DNA from: Glandiceps talaboti
Lineage: Eukaryota; Hemichordata; Enteropneusta; Spengelidae
Length of the DNA stretch: 42,500 bases
NCBI RefSeq assembly: GCF_964340395.1
Contig: NC_135554.1
Span: 11,342,975 to 11,385,474, forward strand
Direction of reading: 5' to 3'
The notes under the pieces were generated by a model that did no database searches, was not told where the DNA came from, and was given only the letters and a program-made list of their open reading frames with translations. A program made the position numbers and the translations under genes. Positions within the stretch are counted from its first letter, which is position 1, and each line of letters begins with the position of its first letter. Positions 21,337 through 31,403 of the stretch are shown one piece after another.

Positions 21337-23991
21337 GTGCGTTGTTTTGTCGTTATTGTTTTGGTTGTCTTTGACAAGTGTTGACTCACAGGCAAGGAAG
21401 AAACTTCTACTTCCGTTGTTCTTGTGTTTTAGCTATGAGGGTGTTTTCCAACTAAAGTTACATAACTGTGAACTGGTCAGTTTATAAGTTCAAGCAATTT
21501 GTGCACAAGAATAAATCAGCGAGAAAATTGAACCACTTTGTTTCATAGGTAAATTCTGGATGGCTACAAGTAATAGTCAAAATTGTTTACTAAAAAAAAG
21601 GAATAGTGATGCCAAAATGTAAAAAATAAAGTACTTTTGAGTGACAATATCAATATTTTCACAATATTTAATTGAATATAGAGGGAGAGAAAACATAACA
21701 AATCTGAAAAGAAAATAAATGACATGAAAATGCAAAAATGCATGAGGAAGAAAAGGGATTATAATTGTTGCAAAAAAATAAAATAAAATCATGTATAAAG
21801 TACAAACAGATCATTTCATCCCATTTCAACTTGCCCCACTGTCAACTCGCCCCAATTTCAACCCTCCCCAATTTCAGTGCATCGGGTTTCTGGGCTGATT
21901 GTTTGTTATATTTATCAGTATCTGTAAAAGGTCTGGTTTTCCTATCATAACAAGGGAGGGATATTAAACAAAACTGAAAAGTCACTACATTGGATGTACG
22001 GTGTTTTTTGCATCTTAGTATCGAAATGTCTTTTATAGCTAAAATACTGGCACACATAAATCATATTGCAAAAATCTGTAAATTACTTTATACTACATGA
22101 TTTTAAAAGAGTGGGAAGAGTTGAAATTGGGGTGAGTTGAAATTGAGGGGAGTTGAAATGGGAAGAGTTGAAATTGGGATGAAGTGAATCGCAATCATAT
22201 AACCAGTATATATATTTACTTTTCTTTTTTAGGAAACAGCATCACAGACTACTTAAAACGTAAACAAGAAAACCTGTCGGAGATTATCGTGGGCTTTATT
22301 ACGATCCTTATTGTAATAAATATGATAATGACAGTAGCTGAGATATTTATTCTTCAGAAGTATACACAGAATTATAAAGGTAAGTCTACCTGCTAGTCTA
22401 GTTCCTGACGACCGTATTCCGATTTTACACTACATTATCTTCACACATTACGTGTAGTCAATATCATTACTCTTGCACAGAATTCTGTGCCCCTCCCTAC
22501 AGTGTTCATATAAACATGATGATGTTGTCGTGTCCCCATATGATTTTAGTTTAAGCAGACTGGAGGTGGAGGTCAGTTGGACATTTACCTATCATATCAG
22601 TCCTGCTGTACCAATGAATATTAATGAGCAATGACGACATCCTGTCAATTTGTGATGAATTACTACTGACATGCACCGTTTGCGCTTAGCCCAGCTTGGT
22701 GTTGAACCACATTTAACGCCTTGAGTAACGACATTGACTAGACGTAATGTGTGAAGATAACATAGTGTAAAATCAGAATACGGTCGTCAGGAACTAGACT
22801 ATAATGATGCATTATTCTAAAAGTATTTTTTTTTCGCCCCTACTGCAAAATTTTGTAAAAACCACCTGCCTTTAATACATGACTTTAAAATCTGTTTTTC
22901 TTACAGCTATAATGTTCTTCAACGTCCCACCTAAACATAGATATTACTATGGGCAAGATGTCCACCTGGAGAAACTAGAGAAGTGCCTGGAGAAACATCA
23001 TCTTTGCCTGTTGAAGGGAATTCAAGGAAATGGTAAAAAATGCCTCCTTAAGACATATACTCATGACACCATTGAGAAGTATTCTGATGGGGTATTTTGG
23101 TTAACAAGCAGGGCTGACATCATAACAATGGCGGGTTACATCGCAACTGTGAAGGATGAAGTTTTAGTGATGCAAAGTGAGCAGAATTATGCTTTCTTTG
23201 AAAACGCAGTAAGGTATATTAGACAGTACTTGTCAAACCACAACAAATGGTTGGTTGTGTATGTGGATGTTGATTTACTATCAGATATTGATCTGCAAGA
23301 AATGCAGAGAATTGTTCATGATTTGACACCCAGTGCGGATGGTAAGAGACGCCATGTTCTTTATTCAGCACAGGTACGGCCTGCCAAACTACTAAATTAT
23401 GTCCAAGCATATGAATTGAACTGGGCTCTCACTTCAGAAAATGCGCACCAATTCTTACGAGATGGAATTGAGTTCTCCAGTTGTATCACAGAGACAGAAA
23501 AGCGCGATCTCCAACAGGTGTGGAAAGCTGCCGGTTGTCATCCTTATTCAGTATCTAAGACAATTCAGTTTATAAAAGATTGGAACTTTACCTTAGAAGC
23601 ATTCTTGGACCACTGGCAACATGCAACGAAAGAAGAGTGGTTGGAAATCTTTGGATACGAGCCCGAGAAAGAGATTATGCAAAAACAGCTAGATTTGTTG
23701 CGTGAACTTGAAGTCAAACAACCAGAGACCGTGAATATGCTACTGGAGTATATCAAGAGTGGAAACGAACGCCATGAAATACCAGGTTGTGATTTGCATG
23801 CCAAATACAAAGGTGTTAGTCTCAAAACAATACTTAAAGATCTGAAGAATATTTCATTCGTAGATGTGAAAATAGACACCACAAGTAAAGATTGCTCCTT
23901 TGCCATCCCAGCCATCTTGAGACTTGTACTTGAAGTGTCGTTGATTCAGAGAGGTAAATTGGAGAATTGGCATGTACAAACTGAAGAATAG
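20967..23991 (+). CDS. death effector domain / hydrophobic segment / NB-ARC-like STAND NTPase, 3 exons
   Basis: A 533-residue protein from exons 20967-21336, 22233-22379 and 22907-23991; all introns are GT-AG and phase 1. Residues about 32-117 form a death effector domain (FYDLFTELERRGVIS, LVDVLHAIHRDPLANRL). Residues about 140-164 are hydrophobic, preceded by a basic stretch. Residues about 180-390 resemble the NB-ARC fold: YYYGQDVHLEKLEKCLEK, then GIQGNGKK (210-217) at the Walker A position, WLVVYVDVD (287-295) at Walker B, RHVLYSAQ at the sensor position and GCHPYSV at the GLPLA position. The rest is short, with no WD40, TPR or LRR array. By family knowledge, DEDs recruit FADD or caspase-8-like partners and STAND NTPases act as switches; an apoptotic or innate-immune role is inference. 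No orthologue is recognised. Confidence 0.85.
21811..22190. mobile_element. foldback-like element with minisatellite inverted repeats
   Basis: Left arm has tandem variants of CAACTCGCCCCAATTT; right arm (22107-22190) has the inverted set (GAAATTGGGGTGAGTTG). A unique AT-rich centre separates them. It sits in intron 1 of the DED-NTPase gene. The layout recalls sea urchin TU and Drosophila FB elements. Confidence 0.65.
22233..22379 (+). CDS. DED-NTPase exon 2: hydrophobic segment
   Basis: Residues 124-172, 147 nt, phase 1 on both sides. Reads GNSITDYLKRKQENLSEI, then about 25 mostly hydrophobic residues, then QKYTQNYK. Acceptor tttttag, donor gtaagt. The positive-inside rule puts the DED side in the cytosol. 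As a single-pass protein the NTPase would then be on the other side of the membrane, which would be odd; a hairpin or peripheral insertion is possible. Confidence 0.82.
22394..22801. mobile_element. 408-bp MITE with about 70-bp terminal inverted repeats
   Basis: Left end TAGTCTAGTTCCTGACGACC is the inverted complement of the right end (GGTCGTCAGGAACTAGACTA). Pairing continues through TTTTACACTA and CTTCACACATTACGT. TA is found at both borders. It fills most of the 527-bp second intron of the DED-NTPase gene, starting 14 bases after exon 2. Confidence 0.85.
22907..23991 (+). CDS. DED-NTPase exon 3: NB-ARC-like domain and stop
   Basis: Residues 173-533 with a TAG stop. Acceptor ttcttacag; the exon begins AIMFFNVPPKHRYYYG. 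One uninterrupted 1085-nt exon carries the whole NTPase domain. The residue after the Walker A Lys is Lys instead of Ser/Thr, so normal Mg-nucleotide binding is doubtful. Confidence 0.9.
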
Positions 23992-25469
23992 CATGCAGCC
24001 ATATCATGCCATCCCTTCCAGTAAATGCATAAGTTTACATTTGCTGATGTCCATATTATTTTTCATATTGATACCAACAATTTTATGTCTTTGGCCTGTC
24101 TTATGATTCTATCAGTGGTCTTTGAGTAAGAAACAAGGAAGAGATGATGAAAGTTCTTGAAAGATGCCATTAAAGGGAAATACGACTCCAGGAAGTGAAG
24201 GCATACTTGTAAAATTTGGGTTCTGGAGAGTCAATTCATGATTTCACATCACATGGATCTCACTCTTTTGCCAAGAAAACCAAATCGAAACTTTTTTGAC
24301 ATTCATTATTGTGCAGTGGCTATCTTGGCTCTGATCAAGTGCTACCTCATGGGAGTCAGCAGAAATGCATATTTTGTAGATAAACAGTAAATGATCATGA
24401 CTTCTCAGGACTGTCGCACAATGTAACACAAGCTCAATAAACAAACTTTGTTCATTTAGGGGGAGGAGGTTTTGAGTCAATGCGATTGCTGGACTTCATT
24501 TTCACACTTCTAAACCAAATTTTGACAAAACTTCCACTTCTATAATGATAACAGCTTTTGTATTTACCACCAAGATGTTGATAAGTTGATAAAAAATTAC
24601 TTCTAATGTGAGATATGGTGCTGGGTTTCTGGTAGCATGAATGTGTGTTTACAATCATGTTTTTACATTACATTGATCGTAGTGGTGTGATTGCTATAGT
24701 TTTCATTACAGTTTACATATGTGAACGTTTGATGTTGCACCTATGAACATTCATTTAGGGGGGGTTTGACCTGAACGGTGTTCATTTGTTGAGCTTGTAC
24801 AACATTGTGCAATTGCCCCTCACTGCAAAACCAGAAAAACTATAGAGTTTCAATTAGGTGACACAATTCTTTTTTCACACGAATTACACAAACTCACACA
24901 TGAAATGTTACATTTGATCTCACTATGAACACAAATAAACAGTGTTGTGTTTGGATTTCCTTGTTTTATCTGACAGTGATATCAATTTGTTTCACAGTCA
25001 TAAAATATGGCTAACTGTCAGTGAATAGAGACTCAAATGATCATTTTTGACACACTGATTGTTCTGTCAAGTTCTATGTTGTTAGACGGGTTTCTTACTT
25101 GTGTGTCACTGAATTGGTCGTTCTGTTAAAATTTCTTATGTTGCACATAGTTTTCATTGTAAATGTATAAATATACCAGTATTTTTCATCCTAATTAGCA
25201 TATTATAATTACAGTAGAGGCTTGTAGTTAACAATATTTTTGATAAATAATGTAGTAAAAATCATGTAAATATTTAGGAAATTGAGATTAAAAAACATTT
25301 ACTGCATAACAAGGATTAATTTGTTATTGTAAAAATCAAAAAGAAATTGGCATGAAATGTAGTCAGAATATTTGATCATTTTAACTGGGTGTGTACTTTC
25401 TTTCTAATGGAAATAGTAATGTATTTATAAAGATTTCATATGATGTAATATTTTTTTTGGAATATGCAC

Positions 25470-25472
<3 letters not shown>

Positions 25473-25531
<59 letters not shown>
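25473..25531. repeat. (CA)n microsatellite
   Basis: About 29 CA repeats in the intergenic region. Confidence 0.95.
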
Positions 25532-25536
<5 letters not shown>

Positions 25537-26384
25537 CATACACACATTCATACCTGTAATTTGATATTATGATATCTCAGTGTGAACACAATATACTGTA
25601 AATGTACTTATTTTGGTGCATGAGAAAATTGGCTAAATGGCTTGAGTAGTTCCTAAGAACTATTTTGTTGTCCTAGCCAGAACTTTGTAATTCTCTACAT
25701 TATCTATTTTGTGGGTCATTTGTTAATTTTGCATAAAGTTAGCAAGTGACATTGACAATGTATAAGCTTTCTGTATTCTGACATTAGAGAAAACATATTT
25801 TCAGTGAGAAATCTGGTAATTTGCTGTGTTATCCATGTTTGTAAATGGGGTATTCTCTTAACTGGTACTCAGAGGCTGGAATTTTGCAACCACAGGCCGC
25901 CATGCATTTAAATGTGGCGGCCATCTTGAAATGTACAAATGTATCATGTGCAAGCCATAAAGTTTTGCCTTATGCCTTATATTTCAGAGACCCCCCCCCC
26001 CCATCTAAATTGTCCAAAAAATTGAAAAATTGCTTCACACAAAACCGCACAATCAATTTCAAATCAGTAAAGAACAGTTCTTTTGTAGACAATTTATTTC
26101 ATTTTATTGCCATGCATTTACTATAGCAAAAATTCTTCCATTTCATCTTGTACATTTGTAGGTAAGATTAGAGTATTTTGTAAGCCTACTATATTTTCTG
26201 GTAATAAAAGTTATTATATACATATTAACTTCATCTGAATATGGTCTGTTAGGCTGATGTACGTTATCACTCCCGTTGTGACCAATCATTTTGAGAGCAT
26301 TATTTTCAAACCAATCGCTTTGCTTGTATAATTTTCAAACAACGTTTATGACGTCACTGGTAATCCAACCATCGGTTTTTCGAA

Positions 26385-26815
26385 GATAGATGCAAACTAA
26401 ATCCATTATTCTTCAATGTGGTAGATTACACAAGTGGGTGATAGCGGTTCCTCTGTTATGCGATTCTAATCACCATATGATCAAGATAGTGTAAACATTG
26501 GAAGCCCAAAACACTATACTGCAAGTTTATGGAAGAGAACTCCCGCTACTGAGACTATGAACTTATGACACTTGTAATCCTCGGGAAGGGTGAGAATGGA
26601 AGGGTCTATGGATAGACGCAAACTAAATATATTGTTATTCAATGTGATAGATTGCTATCAAGTGAGTGATAGCGGTTCCTCTCTTGTGTGATTCTAATCA
26701 CCCTGTGATCAAGATAGTGTAAAAATTGGAAATCCGAAAATAGTACTGCAAGTTCAAGGAACTCTAATAAACTAGTAATACAGAGATGCCTCCCGACTGA
26801 AACTATAATGAACGT
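26385..26815 (+). repeat. tandem pair of about 225-bp dispersed repeat units
   Basis: Unit 1 (from 26385) and unit 2 (from about 26610) both contain GATAGAYGCAAACTAAAT, GTGATAGCGGTTCCTCT, GATTCTAATCACC and GATCAAGATAGTGTAAA in the same order. A reverse-oriented relative is at 5697-5820 and a fragment at about 32140-32200. Confidence 0.75.
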
Positions 26816-26855
26816 ACAAGCATTTCGTATTTATAAAACCATGTGAATTCACTAA

Positions 26856-26913
<58 letters not shown>

Positions 26914-26917
26914 GGTG
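26856..26917. repeat. (TTG)n followed by (GTG)n
   Basis: About 14 TTG units then six GGT units. Confidence 0.93.
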
Positions 26918-27937
26918 CCCCCTCCCCCTTTTATAACTTTTGCTTTTTGGAAAAACATGTTAAAATAAAATAATCTGATAATGAATGAGTGGCAGTCATA
27001 TGTGAGTACCTGCATTCCGTCCTTCCTGATGCGAAGGTAGTAGAGCTCTTGAAGTATTGTTGCACAAAAAAGAGTTCAGCTAGGTATTACTATAACATAT
27101 AATGATTAAAGTAATGTCAGGGAATATAAGTAAGCTGAATGACAACGATGTACACCTTTCAAAGTGGACAGAGATACACAAAAACATTCACATGTGAACT
27201 TTAAACATTAATTAACCTCCGATGAACGAAATTGTACAAGTGAAGAGTTTCGTAAAGAGATGAAAGTAATTTGTGTAAGTGCTACTTTAAAATTGAAATT
27301 AGTTTATTCTGGAATAATCATGTATAACCTTATTAATATTGAATGCATGACTCGTTTCAATATTGTGGCAATTCATCAATGTAATCAAAAGCCAGTATTA
27401 GCCCCCCCCCCATAAAATTCTTGTTTCAGGCCAGGACAGTTTATATAAAACGGTGCGACGACGCGACGCGGATTTTATTTTATTCTCAACAAACCTGTCA
27501 CTCAGTCTACTATTTATGACAATTACTGTTCTTTTATTTAGTACTTTAGAGCAAGTGTGTATGTAGGGCAGATGTCATTTGCTTGTTCATGACTGGCTCT
27601 CCAGTTGTATTCACTGAAGTAGGGAGGGTTATTTTTGTGTTTCCCCACGGATGTGCAGACTCCATAGGCTGGACAAACACACAAGTTCAACGCAAGGGTA
27701 TTTAAGTGATGCGTGCGCTGACCAGAAACAATTCTCTCTTTTTTGGGCGTGACGTACTTGTCATATACACATGCTAGTATTTAGACATTTAGAGAGATAT
27801 TCTTTTCAACAGTTGAAATGGCGAAAACCTCCAGTTATAAATTAACAGCTCAAACCTCGATCCAACTCCGTTGAAGAGTCATCACGTGCACAAATCGAGA
27901 ATTTTCAATACATTTTGGAGGAATACAAAGCCAAAAG

Positions 27938-28285
27938 ATGAAGTTTCTGCCAGCGTTGTTATCGGTAACCTTATTGGTTGTCCTTTGGGAACATCGTTTC
28001 GAAGCGTTTGCTACGGTTGTATCTAAAATGACGTACACGCCTCCGGAGTACGAGTCTGTGGACATGGCATTGACAGGTTCGATGATACGGAATCTCTCGA
28101 ATGTAAATCGCGTCGAGATGTGTGCGAAGGCATGTCTCGACGAAGGGAAGTGTGAGTCATTCAACTTCGCCGAAGAAGCCAAGACATGTGAACTAAATCA
28201 TAATTCTCACATTGATTCCCCGGATAACCTCGTTGACAGAATTGGTTATGAATACTTGATGAAGGACGCCTATCAAGTACCATTG
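27938..28285 (+). CDS. alternative or duplicate first exon A: signal peptide + PAN/apple domain
   Basis: 116 codons ending in phase 0 before gtaagt. MKFLPALLSVTLLVVLW is a signal peptide. The rest is a PAN/apple-like domain with the CAKACLDEGKC and TCELN cysteine pattern (C-x3-C-x5-C-x10-C). It is about 65% identical to exon B at 31059 over the last 87 residues. No EGF or TSP1 exon lies between A and B, so A is either an alternative first exon for the chain starting at 33789 or a stranded duplicate. Confidence 0.82.
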
Positions 28286-28558
28286 GTAAGTTAGAAATCT
28301 TGCTATGAGTGGCAAGAATGATATGTTAACCCCCGGTTTTAACCATTCTTCTAATTAACGTACTGTATAGACATTTTTACTGATCATGTCTCTTCTACAC
28401 CACTGCCACCTGTCACAAGTTATCTAGAAATACAGGTAAATCTCTATTCAAAGTATAGGTGGTGGAAATCGGTTCGATTAGCGAAGATAAAAAAAAATAC
28501 ACTAGAAAAATTTCGTCCTGAAAGTGTTTGACTCTTAAAGTTGTAGAATACTGTCAGA

Positions 28559-28665
<107 letters not shown>

Positions 28666-29292
28666 GGAGGAAGATAGATCAGAGCACCATGCGTGTATGT
28701 AAGACTAAACTTTATACATGTAATACTTTACATTTGCAGACTCATTGTTAAATTTGCAATGCATGACAGACAGACAGACAGACAGACAGAGTACAGATGT
28801 GAGCGCAGGCCAAGGTTTTGCACACAGTTTCTTCATTTGGATCATGGTGAATAACAGTTTATAGGCTGAAAGAAATTATTTTGAGGTTGACAATTTTGAT
28901 AGGACATCGATCGTTGTAATGACGGTAAATAACACCATCTAACTAATTTTGGCATTATCTTTTGAAATTCTGTTCTTTCATATTCATAACAACTTTCATC
29001 AAATTTTGTTCCGATTGAATGAGTTTCAATATTGTAATAATTATACGTTTTGATAAAGGAAACACTCGATCGTCAATTTCAAAGGACACTGTAGTAAAGT
29101 AACTTGGGGTGTTGTGGCCGATTGGGGTATTATGGCCCAATCAAGTTCCCTGGCATATATAGCGCCATCTATCAACTTAGTCTTACATATCACCTGACAT
29201 CATATATGACCCGTATGTACATACCATTCAAATAAGTTGTTTTTGGTGGCATCTCTGTATGACAATGGACGAAAAGAAAATCGCTTATCCTG

Positions 29293-29552
29293 GCCTCAGA
29301 CCACTTTAGTGGTCCGAGTCCTGGCATAGGTACATACCTTTTTGGCAAAGTGACGTCATAAACTACGCATGTGACATTATTGACAATTTACTAGCTTACT
29401 GTATTTTGACATTAGAAAACAAATTAAACCCTCCACCCTAAACGAACGGTCAGAAGTGCGATATCGACACGTTTGTTATTTTAGCTGTCACACACCACTA
29501 CCATCGATGCAGTCTCAGACCACAAAAATAATAGCTTAGTGGTCTGAGATAC
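29293..29552. repeat. pair of hairpins sharing CAGACCAC
   Basis: CTCAGACCACTTTAGTGGTC at 29293 and TCTCAGACCAC ... GTGGTCTGAGA at about 29512-29549. Possibly the two ends of one decayed element of about 260 bp. Confidence 0.55.
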
Positions 29553-29716
29553 AGAGTAAAAACATGATATTTTAAACACCTTAAAATACTAACGGAAACC
29601 TCAGACTAAACCCCCTGTAATGTATATCACATTAGAAGTACATTTTAATCAACTTATCAACATAGACTCAATAGTAAGTACAGAACCTGTTTATCATTTA
29701 AGGCGTGATAGGTTTC

Positions 29717-29718
<2 letters not shown>

Positions 29719-29774
<56 letters not shown>

Positions 29775-29809
29775 GTCTCTCCCTGTCTCTCTGTCTCTGT
29801 CTGTCTGTC

Positions 29810-29864
<55 letters not shown>

Positions 29865-29913
29865 TGCGTGCGTGCGTGTGTGCGCGCGTGTGTGTGTGCG
29901 TGCGTGTGTGTGT
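29719..29913. repeat. compound (TCTG)n (TC)n (CG)n (GT)n tract
   Basis: Four different short repeats in succession. The long Arg/Glu, Cys/Leu and His/Thr ORFs across it are not genes. Confidence 0.95.
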
Positions 29914-31058
29914 ACACGACCTATGCTCAAAAACCGCCACACCGATTACCTTTGTTGAATTGTTGAAAGCAAAATGATCACATCACAGATGTGGACTGAA
30001 ATGTGTCTTTTTGGTCAAATAAGTCTTCAATTCCAGCCACTGAACAGATTTGGCTGAAATTTAAATGGGAGTGTTTGGGGCTCTATAGATGAAGAAATAT
30101 TAAACGCATAATGATCTCATCAGTGATATGCAAATTAGTTGCAAAAATGTGAAGTATGATCAAGAGTATTTGGTCAATGAGACTGAAATTTGGTGAGATG
30201 TTTCTAGGAGTGTTATTCTGCAGATTTAGTTCAAAACATTTTAACACAATTGGCCCTAGTAACCATGGCCACGCCTTTAGCAAAATTGTAGTATATTTTG
30301 TTAAAATAACAATATCGTCTGGTAGTCAAGGGAGTAAACACTCATAAAATGTATGCAACTGTCCTTAGCAACCATTACCACGCCCATACAACAGCCAAAC
30401 GATGGTGCATTTCACAAAGATGACAACAGAGATTCATAGACAATTGAACGAACATTCAAAAAGTGTAAGAAGATATGTCTAGCAACAAGAATTGGTCATT
30501 TGTTAATATTATGGCATCTATTCACGTACACCCGGATAAAAAAAAAACATACCCAAAACAGGATATCTACCATGCCTATATATAAAGCAATTGTCATGAA
30601 AAACTTCTAAAAGTATCTTCTATATATCAATTCGGTCAATATAATTAAGCTAATGTCTCCAATATTGACACAACCGCCCGTCACTATAGATACACACAAA
30701 ACGTTTCTTTAGGAAAAATGAAGTAATTGTCCACACTTCTATTCATTACCATGAAAGAAAACTGTCATACTGATTAGCCCTTGGTACATCGAAACTACAA
30801 TACGGCCAAAACTAGTGGAAGTAATTGTCGAACGTGCCACTAGCCAATTGGGTACAGTATAGCGTTTAAAGTAAACACACACAATATAAATTATAACGAA
30901 TTCGGAGACTATAAAACATCTCACAGACCTAACAAGAATTGAACCACGTATCATCTCCGTGAAGTTGTCTGAAAATCAAAGTTAATCGTTAAAACCCTAA
31001 CCTCCTTTGAAAAGTCACAAAAATTGCCAAGACCTTGTGAAGAATATACAGCATAAAG

Positions 31059-31403
31059 ATGAAATTGCTACGCATGCTCATATCGATAACATTGGTTGCC
31101 TTTTGGGGAAATCGTTTCCAGACGTACGCTGGTATCACGTACACGATGAAGTACACGCCTCCTGACTACGAGTCTGTGGACAAGGCGCTGACTGGGTCGA
31201 TGATGCGGAGTTTGTCGAACGCTAATAATGTGGTGATATGTGCTAAGGCATGTTTGGATGATGGTCAGTGCAAGTCTTTCAACTATGAAGAAGACACCAA
31301 ACTATGCGAATTGAATAGAAATTCTCATATTGATTCACCGGGTGACCTTGAAGACAGACTAGGTTTTGTATACTTTGGGAAGGGAGCATATTCTTTGCCA
31401 ATG
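31059..31403 (+). CDS. mosaic gene exon B: signal peptide + PAN/apple domain
   Basis: The position of the donor after PMV-type residues (CCAATG|gtaggt) corresponds exactly to copy A (CCATTG|gtaagt). A TATAAAA sequence at 30910-30916 lies about 145 bases upstream of the ATG. Confidence 0.85.

Larger units (their letters stand above)
23992..27937. other. intergenic region: 3' UTR and repeats, no gene seen
   Basis: Contains the 3' UTR of the DED-NTPase gene (possible AATAAA signals near 24435 and 24933), a (CA)n run, a G/C-run near 25990, a tandem pair of about 225 bp (26385-26815), a (GTT)n/(GGT)n tract and a C-run near 27402. I found no conserved coding sequence on either strand. Confidence 0.6.

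Noticed and set aside
23219-23915. Minus-strand ORFs opposite the NTPase exon
   Set aside because: Shadow frames of a well-supported coding exon.
29620-29977. Several 80-112 codon ORFs on both strands
   Set aside because: Compound TCTG/TC/GT microsatellite; Arg-Glu and Cys-Leu runs only.
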